NCBI RefSeq assembly: GCF_033568475.1
Contig: NC_133122.1
Coordinates: 147,450,861-147,514,860, forward strand
DNA from: Henckelia pumila
Lineage: Eukaryota > Streptophyta > Magnoliopsida > Lamiales > Gesneriaceae
DNA: 64,000 nucleotides
Direction: 5' to 3'
Shown here: positions 1 through 11,596 of the stretch, in pieces
How positions within the stretch are numbered: position 1 is the stretch's first letter
Layout: each line of letters opens with the position of its first letter
Program-made: the position numbers and the translations under genes
The notes under the pieces: model-generated
Seen by the model: only the letters and a program-made list of their open reading frames with translations
Told to the model about the DNA's origin: nothing
Database searches by the model: none

Positions 1-368
1 CATGTACACAGTTTTTTAGTTTTAAAGATTTAAGTTGCATTGTTACCATTCGCTAATAAGTAGCTATAGTTTTTGTTCCAAGACCATGTATTTGATACCC
101 ATGAATTGCAAGAAGTGCAATTATTGCAAAAGGAATTGCTGTGGTGCAACGAATGTAAGTGCTAGAAAAACGATCGAACCGTGATACTTAAGGTTATTGT
201 TCGACTTAAAAATCTAAGTTGCAGCTACGTCGCTAGTTAGAGTTTTCGGTCGCACAGCCTCCCATACATTTGTTCCTGTTACCAATCTTTTTGTCCTTGG
301 AAACAAAGTAATCACAGAAAGCGAAAAATAAACCGTAGAAACCTTTCCTATATAAGTGTTAAATTTAC

Positions 369-1685
369 CTGCTGGAATGTGCTGAGAGAGGCCAGAATGG
401 AACCTCCAATCCATACACTATACTTCCTCTCAGGTGGAGCCACAACATTAACATTCATGCTGCTCGGAGCAAGTGCCGTAATCTCCTTGCTCATCCTTTC
501 CGCGATACCTGGGAACATGGTCGAGCCACCACTGAGGACAATGTTACCATACAAATCTTTCCTAATATCTTCATCACACTTCATGATAGAACTATAGGTG
601 CTTTCATGAATTCTAGCATCTTTCATCCCAATCATTGACGGCTGAAAAAGAATCTCAGGGCTGCGGAATCTTTCAGAACCAACAGTAATCATTCGTCCAT
701 CAGGCGTTTCATAGTTCGTCTCCACAAAAGAACTGGTCTTTGACATTTCTAGCTCTTGTTCATAATCGAGAGCAATATATGCTAACTTCTCTTTCACGTG
801 GGCCATAATATCAGTTTGCATAGTAAAGGAGGTAGGAGGGTTGAATATCCTCATGAGGTTTACAGTGATATCACGCCCACCGAGATCAAGACACGAGATC
901 GCATCGTGGAGAGGATAACCATCACAGATGGGGACTATGTGGCTGAGACTATGCCCAGAGTCAAGAACAATACCTGTGAACAAAGGGAAGGCGTTTCAAT
1001 ATTGTATATGTAAATAATAGAATAGATACCATTTATCCTTTAAAAATGGATTAACATTTTTCCCACCAGTCTTACGACCACTGGCATAAAGGGAGAGAAC
1101 ACCCGGAATGGCGACACACATAGCAGGGGTGTTGAAGGTCTCAAACATGATTTGAGTCATTTTTTCACGATTATTCTTGGGATTAAAAGGAGCTTCTGTC
1201 AAGAGAATTGGGTGCTCCTCAGGAGCCACATGAAGTTCATCATAGAATGTATGGTGCCATATCTTTTCCATGGCATCCCAATTGTTGACAATTCCATGCT
1301 CCAATGGATACTTCAGTGATATGATACCTCTCAATGATGCAGCCTCATCACCTACATATGCATCTTGTCGGCGGAAATTGGCAAACTTCTCTGCAATGTT
1401 AAGAGGATGTCCCACTATGCTAGGGAAAATTGCCCTTGGAGAATCATCCCCAGCAAATCCGGCCTGAAAGTTGGGAACACAAATTAAACAACAACTTTCT
1501 ATGATGGTTATAGATCTGTCTCCCACCTTTTTTAACTTCATATTGGTACTGCACGTACCAATTTATGCAAATTTCAGCATTGCCGCCATCAAACAATAAG
1601 TTTAAGGCGTCAATGCTAAACATACCTTGATCATTCCAGTTCCATTGTCACAAACAATAGCCCCCGTATCCTCAAAATCTGCCAT
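369..1685 (-). CDS. Actin-like gene copy 1 (divergent, last exon off the left edge)
   Basis: Coding exons on the minus strand are 1685..1626 (20 codons from ATG to an AAG|GT donor), 1463..1067 and 973..369. These are the canonical plant actin intron positions, and GT/AG borders are visible. The fourth coding exon (about 20 C-terminal residues) would lie left of base 1. All three exons are open and joined in phase. The protein has typical blocks: the nucleotide loop [91 protein letters not shown]. Positions that are nearly invariant in actin are changed: the second phosphate loop reads LDSGHSLSH where DSGDG is usual, and the [12 protein letters not shown] block reads [12 protein letters not shown], so Gln137 is Pro. 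Actin normally polymerises into cytoskeletal filaments and hydrolyses ATP; these changes make a conventional ATPase unlikely. It may be an expressed divergent actin or an early pseudogene. Confidence 0.85.
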
Positions 1686-1697
1686 CTCAAAAGTGAC

Positions 1698-2547
1698 CTG
1701 GAAACAATAGTGAAACGAACTTCTTTTGTGAAAAACGGTTTCACTGAACATGCATATATGTCGCGCACAGGTCAAGTCATGGCAAATGGAATAGAAATAC
1801 AAAACTAGAATTTGATCGCGGGATTGCAGCTGAATAATTGATGTGCTAGCACATGCATGACGTGCCATTCCAGTTAAGCCTTTGTAAAGTTACAAATTTA
1901 AAAGATGCTATGCCACATCGAATGATATTGCAAACAAGACGTTATATAAATGTGAAAACTTCGAGACCTAATTGTAACAATCTTCTCCTCCAACTAAAAA
2001 AAAAGAAGAAAAAAGTGGAGACTTGAAAAGGCAATATCAAACTATAAAGGCCACTTGTTGCAAAATATTGCAAAAAATATTTTCAATAATGCGAGTTTTT
2101 CCGGAGTATCATGATTCCCCCGAACCTCAAATTCTTCACAACTACAATTTCAAATCTTTGGTACGTAGCACATCCTTCCGCTCAAAATGGTCCACAAACC
2201 GGTATTTTTGAACCTTTAAGACAAATCGAAACATGTCACGACATTGGTTCTTATGCATTCTCAGTGTACATAATTATAGACAAAAAAGATTAATTATATT
2301 TCTAGTGGCATTTGAGATCGATTCACTAGCAAACATTGAACTCCCAAATCTAAGACTTGGACCACCCAAGCGGCAGAAACCACAAACAGATGTAATATTT
2401 TTCCAATATTGAATGAATCATCATATATATATATATTTCAATAGCAAACCTTGAACACCCAAGAGGCCGAAAACACCAAATTCCTAACACGCAGAGAAAA
2501 ATCGAATTTGGATTGAGAAAGTTTGATTTAAAGACAAAAAATTGAAC
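1698..2547 (-). other. 5' UTR leader intron of actin copy 1
   Basis: On the minus strand a CAG|GTTCAAT donor ends the 5' UTR exon at 2548, and a CAG acceptor lies at 1698..1700, twelve bases before the ATG at 1685. The same arrangement occurs in copies 2 and 3. A long leader intron in the 5' UTR is a known trait of plant actin genes and often boosts expression. The intron is AT-rich and holds no ORF worth calling. Confidence 0.6.
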
Positions 2548-2559
2548 CTGTGACCGTAT

Positions 2560-3176
2560 CATTGAAGCTTTCTGAAAAAATGGACGATACGCAAGAATAA
2601 CCTACACCTTGACGTTATGTAATATTGCATCATTTGCAAAGGTGAAATGTGATTTATTTATTTTTTAAAAAAATAAAATTTGTACAGATCTATTCTTACA
2701 AAGACTAGGATGCTAGTAATCCATGCACCAGAAAATTCGCTTACATAAATAGTTTATGCTACATCAAAAAATAATAAGCATTTTTTATATTTTAAATTGA
2801 AAAAGTAAGTTGAAAGTGAGTAGTTATAAGTAGTAATAAGGGGCATTTTTGTCCATACATTAATTTGACCGAGATGGTTATTCTAATGAGTTCATGCATT
2901 ACTATATTGTATAGATATATAAACTCGGGATTATTTGCAAGAATAGAACTGAAAAAAGAGAAAAAACATTTTAGGAAAAATAGATCTTGTGATCGAAAAA
3001 CATGTAATAATGCAATGTGTTGCATAACATGTAAAAAGATAAATATATATAACATTCTGTACAAAGATAGTGTTTGAGATTAATTCTAGGAAGTACTTTT
3101 GAACTTTTAATATCTTTATAATTACGCCACATCCATACCAACACCACATCCATACCAACAAGATTTAGAAGAACCA
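2560..3176. other. AT-rich spacer without recognisable gene
   Basis: Sequence between the actin copy 1 5' UTR region and the first copia remnant. Short ORFs on both strands are low-complexity and have no family signature. I see no LTR or inverted repeat that I can delimit. Confidence 0.5.
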
Positions 3177-6100
3177 ATGTTGAAGATGACTATCACATCA
3201 ATAACCAATGTTCCCGCGACGCATGGGGAAAAACCAGAAAAGTTCAATGACACATATTTCAAACTTTGACAATAGAAAATGTCAAAACATTGAGTTTGGC
3301 AAGGTTCCTCAAGGAAAATCCCCCCAGCATTCCGGAGAATGAAGTCGATCCTCGCAGGAGGGCCGTGGTTGATGCATGAAATCAAAGTGATTTACTATGC
3401 AAAAACTACGTATTGAATGACTAGACAATGCACTGTACACCATGTATATCAAGTAAGAAGGCCAAAGAACTTTGGGAAGCACTTGAGAAGAAATACAGGG
3501 TGGAGGATGTCATATTGAAAAAGTTCATTGTTGGACGTTTTCTGGACTTCAAAATGATAGACTCCAAATCTTTGGTAAGCCAAGCGCAAAAAATACAAGT
3601 ATTATTAATGCATGATATTTATGCAGAGGGTACATGTTTAAGTGAGTCTTTCCAAGTTGCTACACTGATAGAGAAACTACCTCATTTGTGGAAGCATTTC
3701 AAGAATTATTTGTAGCACAAGAGAAAAGAGATGGGCCTAAAGGATCTGATCAGGAGACTGAGGATAGTTGAGGACAGTCGAAAGTGTGAGAACAACAACA
3801 AGATGGCGGCAAAGGTGAAAATGGCCGAGTCAAATGATAACAAAGGAAAAAAAGAAGCAGTTTTTGTCTGGAAAAGAACCACAAAGCAATATCCCAATCA
3901 AAAGAGATTCAAATGAAATTGCTCCAACTGCGGAAAACCGAATGATCGCTAAAATCGGTGTCTACTAGCAAGTGCACTAGGTCAAGTAATAGTAAAGTAG
4001 ACAAAGAGTCCAAGTATCGATCTCACAGGGACTGCTGTAAATTCTCAAGAATTAATTATTTTACTTAATCTTGACAAAAATAATAAAGAATGATGCAACG
4101 AATTAAATAAAAATTTAATTACTAAAAATAATAAGAATTAAAATAACTGAAAGATAAATATAATTAAATTGAGACAACCAAGACACACGCAGGTACCGAA
4201 CAAATCATGTAACATGTAGTCGATTCAGGACTCAGATTTAATCTTAGATTATGAGAATTCTCCTAATTTGTTGAAAAGTCTATTTTTAGAACAATCAAAC
4301 CTACTCAAATATTGACGGATTAATCTTTCATAATTCTAATCAAATTTGAATGCATTAAATATTTGTAAAAATTCACTTTTTACCTAAAACCGCACACTGA
4401 AACCGAATTCTATTTCTAGTCGGTTTTACCATGTGTTGATTGTTAAAGTGATCAAAATCAATCCCTCCTCTGTCGACTTAGGACCGATTAACATGCAAGC
4501 AAACAGTTGATCAAGCTATTCGCAAGATAAATATGAATCTAACAATTAATAAAATAAAATAAGTCTGAAAAATCCCAAATAAACATCCAATTTTTCTATA
4601 TAAATTTGTCCGGCCCAATCACGCCGTCTTGGTTGAAAACAAACTACTCAATAATTGAAATTATAATTCAAAAATAGAAAGAAGAAGAAAAGAAAAGAGA
4701 AATCTTCTATCCCAAGCCTTGTAGCTGCCTCCCTTGTGTTGTCTGCGTGCTGGAACCCTTCATCTGATGATAAAAATCTTATTTATACGCCCCAAATCTT
4801 CAAAAAATTGCATCCTTCGCGAATAAGAGTTTTCAAAAATAAAAAGTTTGCACGCCGTCTCGCTCGATCAGGCTCAAGGTGCGCTCGAGCGAGAGATCTT
4901 CTGTATATTTTTTTTCTGTCCGTAATTCTCGCTCGAGCGGGCTCAAGGCTCACTCGAGCGAGCAGTTTTCTGCCTCAAAACTCAAAAATTTCACGACATG
5001 CACGGACCCTGTTTAAGGTCTGTTCCTGGGTCCGTGCCTATGTTTTTTCCAGCGCGTAGTTTTCTTGAAAAAATCATATCTCAAGTTCTAGCCGTCGGAT
5101 CGAGCTGGAATGTGGACAGCGGCTTCAAAATATATTGAAATTCATTTTGAATGGTGGAGATCGGATTTGGATCTCTATGAAATTAAAATTGAATTTTTGA
5201 CCAAGGCTGCTCAGTAAATCATTCTTCAAAAATCCATTTTCCTACAAAATTAACTCGGAGAGTGAAATACACACACATGCACTAAAACACATAAAAACAA
5301 TATGAATGCATACAAAATAGACATAAAAATAGCACGAAATAATTCATACAAAATGCACTCATCACCAAACCATAAAGCAAAACACTACAGGCATCCAAAG
5401 AAAGGGAAGAAACAAGCCAACATGGTTCAACAAATGTAAGTACCTGTTGATTTCTCTGATCTAGATCTGACAGTTGTTGTTTTTGAAGCAAATATGTTGG
5501 ATGACTCAAACGAGTGGTCAACCGATTCGGGTGTTACAAGCCACATATGTTGCAACAAAGAGATGTTTTTCACATACACTCCAACTTCTGGGAGAAAACT
5601 ATATATGGGAAACTCTGCTATGTCAGACATCTTTGGACTTGGAAAGATCGTCTTGAAGATGGCATCTGTAATGGAGATGACCCTCATTGATGCGTTGCAT
5701 ATTCGTGAAATAAGAAAAAATATTGTATCGGGGTCATCGTTGGTCAAAAAAGCGTTTCGACTTGTATTTGAGTCAAACAAACTTGTATTGACCAAGAATG
5801 ATAATTTTGTAGGGAAGGGGTATCATGATAAGAGTCTCTTCAAAATGAATGTAATAGTAGTTCATCGCGAGTTGGGTGGCAATAAAATCACGAATTCTGT
5901 TTACTTAGTTGTATGTTCTGATTTATGGCATGTTCGTTTAGGACACGTAAATTATAACACGTTGTGATGTTTAATGAATATGGAATTATTGCCTAAATAT
6001 GATGTTAATCCAAACCTGATCATAAGATGGTGTTCTATATTCACCACCTCTATCACTTCGCACATTCTTTATGTGCTTACCATATTCACCTCAATCAAAT

Positions 6101-8165
6101 GGAGTTGCCGAAAGAAAAAATCGTACTTTGAAGGAAATGATGAACGCATTGTTAATAAGTTTGGGTTTATCCCAAAACTTGTGGGGGGAAAGCGATATTA
6201 TTGGCTAATCACATTCCGAATAAGATACCTCACAAGAAAATCAATAAGACACCGTATGAATTATGAAAAGGTCACAAACCTTCCTACAAATATATCAAAG
6301 TGTGGCGGTGTCTGGTAAAAGTTGAAATATCAAAGCCAAAACAAATTAGGATTGGTCCAAGGATGGTTGATTGAATATTCATTAGATATGCGCTTAAAAG
6401 TAGTTCCCATAGATTCATAGTGCACAAATCAGCAATCTCTGGAATGAATGAGGAAATGACTATTGAGTCTAGAAATGTTGTTTTCTTTGAAAGTATTTTT
6501 TTTTGCAAAGAACAAAAACATGAAAATGGTATTCTAAGAACAATAGAAATGCTGAACGAAATCTGTCTTCAAAGGAATGAACAAAATACTAGTAGAAGCT
6601 TAATTGAGTTCGATGGTCAAGACATTTCTCATGCAAAAGTGCCTAGCCAAGAGGAAGCCAATTCTAAAAAGGAGGATTTTATTTCTAATAAAAGAACTAA
6701 AGATATGATGAACGAAGGTTCTGCACAATGTGAAGAAACTAGAAGGAACAAAAGAGCTAGAACTAAAGTTTTTTGGTCCAGATTTTCTCACTTAAAACAT
6801 GTTAGAAAATGAACCAAAAACCTTACAAGATGTATTTTCTAACCCTGAAGCTCCATACTGGAAATAAACCATTAATACTGAAATGGATTCCATTATGTAA
6901 AATCACACTTGGAAATTGACGGATCTTCCACCAGATACCAAGACATTAAGATGCAAATAGGTCCTAAAAGGAAAATATAAGGTTGATGGAATAGTAAAAA
7001 ATATAACGATAAATTGGTGGCTAAAGGGTATAGAAAAAATGAAGGCCTTGATTTTTTCGACACATACTTACAAGTGTCAAGAATCACTTCCATTTGTGTT
7101 CCCATTGCTATCGCGACACTACATGATCTTGAGATACACCAAATGGATGTCAAAACTGCATTCTTGAATGGTGAGTTTGAAGAAGAGATCTATATAGATC
7201 AACCTAAAGGTTTTGTTCTTTGGGGTCAAGAAAAGAAAGTATGTCAACTTGTTAAGTACTCCTTATATGGGCTGAAGCAAACGTCTAAACAATGATATGA
7301 AAAATTTGACGACACAATGCTGTCAAATGAGTTTAAAATAAACGAGTGTGAAAAATGTGTCTACATTAAAGGCACAAGAGATTCTTATGTTATAGTATGT
7401 CTATATGTTGATGACATGATTAATTATAATGGGGAGCGATCAAGATGTGATAAAATAAACAAATTAAGTAAATGTTGACATAACATTTTGATATGAAGAA
7501 TTTGGGCATTGCCAATGTGAAACTAGGGATTAAAATCTCTAAGACTTCATAAGCAATAGTCATTTTTCAGTTTCATTATTTTGAGACTTTTTGAAAAACT
7601 TTAATGCATATGATTGTTCCATCGTAAAAATGTCTCTTGATATGAGCGTCCACTTGAGAAAGAATCATGGGGAACCAGTTTTCCAATTGGAATACTCCAG
7701 AATTATTGGAAGCCTTATGTAAATCACGAATTGTACACGGTCAGATATCGCTTGCGCAGTAAATAAATTGACCAGATTCACTAGTAACCCAAATGATGTT
7801 CATTTGATGGCTTTGACAAATGGTGCTTAGACATCTAAGGAACACTATGGAGTATTGTTTGCATTATACTAAATATCTTATGGTGCTAGAGGGATATAGT
7901 GATGTAAATTTGATTTCTGACTCAAAATCCACTAGTGATTATATTTTTAGCATTGGTGGTGACGTAGTCTCATAGATGTCATCAAAACAAACTTGCATCG
8001 CTAGATCTAAAATAAAATATGAGTTCATCGCACTTGATAAAGTCGCAAAAGATGCGGAATGACTTAGAATTTTTATGGAAGACATTCTATGCTGGTTAAA
8101 ATCAATGCCTGCAATAACAATATATTGTGATAGTTAATCTGCAATTGCAAGGACACGAAATAGTA
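3177..8165 (+). pseudogene. Decayed Ty1/copia gag-pol remnant (copia 1)
   Basis: A degraded copia polyprotein can be followed through all three frames. Gag begins around the ATG at 3177 and is best preserved at 3428..3715 ([17 protein letters not shown]). The start of a zinc knuckle lies at 3918..3942 (NCSNCGKPN) and resumes at 5368, beyond an inserted solo LTR. Protease plus pre-integrase spans 5494..5967 (STDSGVTSHI, LWHVRLGHV). An integrase tail fragment lies near 6080..6320. Reverse transcriptase covers about 7010..7430 (VAKGYRKNEGLDFF, MDVKTAFLNGEFEEEIY, CLYVDDM). RNase H lies near 7900..8165 ([13 protein letters not shown]). Many stops and frameshifts are present, for example in the first gag block near 3250-3300. 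No LTR pair was found, so this is an old truncated copy. Confidence 0.85.
3943..5364 (-). repeat. Solo LTR of an Athila-like family (1422 bp)
   Basis: Read on the minus strand the unit starts TGATGAGTGCATTTTG and ends GCGATCA. It matches the LTRs of the 11597..16971 element along its length (for example the ATTCAATTTTAATTTCATAG-type promoter flank, the CTCGAGCG palindromes, and the end block with GGATCGATACTTGGACTC-like sequence). Flanking 5-mers are CCGAA (3938..3942) and CCAAA (5365..5369), a TSD with one mismatch. Without the LTR and one TSD copy, the copia zinc-knuckle frame continues directly, which proves an insertion. There is no internal region, so it is a solo LTR left by LTR-LTR recombination. 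Confidence 0.88.
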
Positions 8166-8544
8166 TGTATGTTGGGATTGGGTGTCTGTATAGCATACTA
8201 AATATGTCAAATCATGCATGTGCCGTTATTTCTCTTTGCATGGATATATATGTGTTTTTTGCAACATTTTCCAGCTGGTTAATTTTACTGTTTATAAGCT
8301 AGCTAGCTAGTTAATGTAGCAATCACTGGGACAGTAATCTCAAGTTTGCAAGTAAAAAGTCGATGACAATTGAATTTAATTTACTATCATACGATGAAAT
8401 GCAGAAAACATACAATGAAAACAATATAAATAAAGACGCCCCCGCAATCAAGAGGATACATAGGAAGCAACACAAACACAGATTACAAAGCATGCAATGA
8501 ATGACTTTAAAGGTCACTGGTATCTCATCATATATGTTGCAGTT
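8166..8544. other. Spacer / 3' flank of the germin-like gene
   Basis: Non-coding stretch between the RNase H end of copia 1 and the stop codon of the germin-like gene. It must contain the 3' UTR of that minus-strand gene. AT-rich stretches are present, but I cannot fix a poly(A) site. Confidence 0.5.
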
Positions 8545-9305
8545 CTAGAACTTAGCTTGGAGCTGATCCACAACACTCTTATCCACTTGGAATGCCTTGG
8601 CAAGAATGTCAATGCTCAAATCAGGATTCGATCCAAAAACCGCATTGGCGATTGTAATGACTCCGGGATTCTGGCTACTCAATCCAGCAATTGCAACAGC
8701 ATTTCCAGTTCCAACGTTGCGCTGGAAGTGGACGAGTCCCACCGGGAACACGAAAACATCGCCTTTCTGAAGGGTTTTTGTGATCAGACTGTTACCAGGG
8801 TTCGAGGTTACGAACCCGACTTGGAGGGAACCCTCGATGACTGTCAAGATTTCAGTGGCTCTAGGGTGAGTGTGTGGAGGGTTTATGCCCCATGGTGCGT
8901 AATCGATGCGAACCAGCGAGATTCCAAGAGTGTTGAGGCCTGGTACTTGAGCTACATTCACTGGGGTAACCTTGGAGCCATTGGGATTTGATGTATTGCC
9001 TGCCAAGTGCAGTCCACTGAAGGAGAAATCACTGGCTTGAACCAATGCAGGACTCTTGCAGGCCAATCCATTCACTTTAGCTGCAATCGCACAACCAGTG
9101 AAAGTTATAATTATAACTAGTTAACCATGAAATTTATGCCAATCAATAAATAACCACAAGATGGTATATATGTGAAGGAGTGTTAACCACCTGAGCTACT
9201 GGGATCAGCAACACAGAAATCTTGCAACGGACTCGGCTCGAACGCGAACGCAATGAGGCCAAAAGACAGGCTCACGAGGCTCAACAAGATAATGAGCTTT
9301 GCCAT
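8545..9305 (-). CDS. Germin-like protein (cupin), two exons, intact
   Basis: Exons are 9305..9191 and 9080..8545 on the minus strand. The 110-bp intron has a CAG|GTGGTT donor and a TTGCAG acceptor, and the CDS is 651 nt for 216 residues, normal for germin-like proteins. Residues 1-22 ([20 protein letters not shown]) form a hydrophobic secretion signal. Two cysteines (in DFCVAD and LACKSP) match the conserved N-terminal disulphide. Cupin box 1 is [14 protein letters not shown] followed by EGSLQVG, giving the His, His, Glu metal ligands. Cupin box 2 is [16 protein letters not shown] and supplies the fourth His. Members are secreted, metal-binding (usually Mn), oligomeric cell-wall proteins; some have superoxide dismutase activity, but the enzymatic role here is inferred only. 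It is the one fully intact ordinary host gene in the window, wedged between two copia wrecks. Confidence 0.96.
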
Positions 9306-9392
9306 GTTAATCTTGCTACAATTAAGTTGATAGCAGAATTAAGTAGAATGTAATCTGAGATTTTAAGTGATATTTCTGCTAAGTAAAGCTCG

Positions 9393-9401
9393 TTATTTAT
9401 A
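9393..9401 (-). promoter_or_regulatory. TATA box of the germin-like gene
   Basis: Minus strand reads TATAAATAA, about 90 bases upstream of the ATG at 9305. That is the usual distance for a plant core promoter with a short 5' UTR. Confidence 0.7.
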
Positions 9402-9824
9402 CAGTCATGCAACACTCGTAGAGATGTGTTTATAGTGAAGGCCGTCCTTGCACCAATATTAGTTGGTTTTTTTTATTATTGCATTGCATGCCGTCTTAAT
9501 TAATAATTTGCTAAGACATGGTCAAATTTGGACATCATATGTCCAACGGGTCCAAATCAATTTTTTTTAATCAGAGGTTTGAATCAGTTTTGATTGGGTA
9601 ACACCTCATCTGTTATCATGTGTCTTCCAAGTGTACATCAAGAATTAATATGTGCAGAACATCTAAAGTTTTTCTTTTTAGCAGCAAAGGTTGGAGAAAA
9701 CATTATAATTTTTATTTATTATTATTATTTTCCCATGGGATGAATCTATATATGCTTACACTATAAGACGATGTTCGCACGAACATTTCACTTCAAAACA
9801 AAAAATGTGAGTTTCAAACTGAAT

Positions 9825-9875
<51 letters not shown>

Positions 9876-10146
9876 GTATATCCTTACTAAATTTAATACA
9901 ATGACATTTTTTAAAAAAAATTTAATGAGATATATACAAATAAGTCAACATATATACATATAATGACTAATGATTAAAACGATTTAAATTTTAAATAAGT
10001 AAAATCTATTTATATTAATAAATAAGAAAATTTATTTCAACTGAAATGTTATTTATGTTAAACAATTATTAGTTCCAATAAATCAATAAAAATAATAAAA
10101 TATAATTAAAGATCCAAAATCTATATCATTGCATGAAAATTTTTAC
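9402..10146. other. Germin-like gene upstream region with (AT)n microsatellite
   Basis: AT-rich promoter-side spacer. It holds a pure AT dinucleotide run at 9828..9872 (45 bases) followed by AT-rich sequence with no gene. It ends where copia 2 coding similarity begins. Confidence 0.6.
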
Positions 10147-11596
10147 AAAGGTGAAACAATTATTGGAAGTACAGCAAGTATTCAGGAACAGCAGGACAGA
10201 ACCAAGCTATGACATCTAAGGCTTGGACATGTAAGTGAGAAGGGATTACATGAGCTGTCTAAACAAGGTCTGTTAGGTGGAGATAAGATCGAATCACTGA
10301 AGTTGTGTGATAGCTGTGCTCTTGGGAAATAAAAAAGAGTATCGTTTGGTCAAGGAAGTCACACAACTGAGCAACCATTGGCCTACATTCATTCAGATCT
10401 ATGGGGTCCTTCTTGGACAGAAACTCATGGTGGAGGCAGATTCTTCATGTCTTTGATAGATGATTACTCAAGGAGAGTATGAATATTCATCTTAAAGACT
10501 AAGGATGAAGCTTACGACAAGTTCAGAGAATGGCTGCTGGCAGTTGAGAACAAAAGTGATTGAAGAGTTAAACACATGAGTACAGATAATGGGTTGGAAT
10601 ACTTATCAGATAAGTTTATGAAACTATGTAAGAAGAAAAGGTATTACCAGACACAGAACAGTGGCAGGAACACCACAGCAGAATGGCCTAGCAGAGAGAA
10701 TGAATAAAACTCTTCTGGAAATGGTCAGATGTATGTTGATCAATGCATCTCTTTCTAAGTCTTTCTGGGGAGAAGCATTATCTACCGCGTGCTATTTGGT
10801 CAATAGGTGTTCATCCAGTGCAATTGGTTTCAAGACACCAATGGAAAAGTGGAGTGGAACACCTGCAGACTATTCAAACTTGAGGGTATTTGGATGTCTT
10901 GCATATCCTCATCTGAAATAGGACAGTTGGAAGCAAGGGCAGTTAGATGTATATTCATTAGTTATCCGGATGGTGTGAAGGGTTATAAAGTTTGGAACCT
11001 GGAGTCAAGAGGTCCAAAGTACTTCAACACCAGAGATGTAAAGTTTGATGAATCCAAAATGGGATATAAAATGAATACATATGGAAAGGATAGTCAGATC
11101 AGTGTGAATGATAAATTACCGTTTGAGGTGGAGTCTTATGTGCCAGATAAAGAGTCAGAAGAGATGCAAGATAACAATGTGACAGCGAGTGATCCAAAAG
11201 AGGACTTGAGTACCTATAATCTTGCAAGTGACAGAACCAGAAGAGAGATCAGAGCTCCTAAAAGGTTTGGTGAAGCTGATCTGGCTTGGTATGCACTTAC
11301 ATTAGCTGAGGAGGTGAAGTATTCAGAGCCGAATACATATGATGAAGCTATGACAAGTAAACACAAAGAAAAGTGGATTGAAGCTATGAATGAAGAGTTG
11401 AACTCTCTTGAGAAGAATCAAACCTGGACGTTAGTAGACAGACCGAAGCATCAGAAGACTTTGGGATGCAAGTGGATTTATAAACAGAAGGAAGGAACTC
11501 CTAGTACAGATCAGATCAAGTATAAAGCCAGATTGGTTGCAAAGGGTTTTGGTCAGGTAGAAGGAATATATTTTAATGAAGTCTATTCTCCAGTGG
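10147..11596 (+). pseudogene. Copia 2 remnant, left part (integrase to reverse transcriptase start)
   Basis: Pre-integrase HLRLGHVSEKGL begins near 10198, after a TGA where the conserved Trp is expected. Integrase follows (YIHSDLWGPSW, LIDDYSRRV then a stop, STDNGLEYLS, and TPQQNGLAERMNKTLLEMV around 10668..10730). The region from 10807 continues through the linker (TRREIRAPKRFGEADLAWY) into reverse transcriptase (WIYKQKEG, YKARLVAKGFGQVEGIYFNE, VYSPVV), where it is cut at 11596 by the Athila-like insertion. Several TAA/TGA/TAG stops and a frameshift near 10650 make it non-functional. The 5' LTR, gag and protease are missing. Confidence 0.88.

Noticed and set aside
8497-8991. 164-codon plus-strand ORF
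   Set aside because: It is the antisense shadow of the germin-like second exon, which has clear cupin motifs and matching splice sites.
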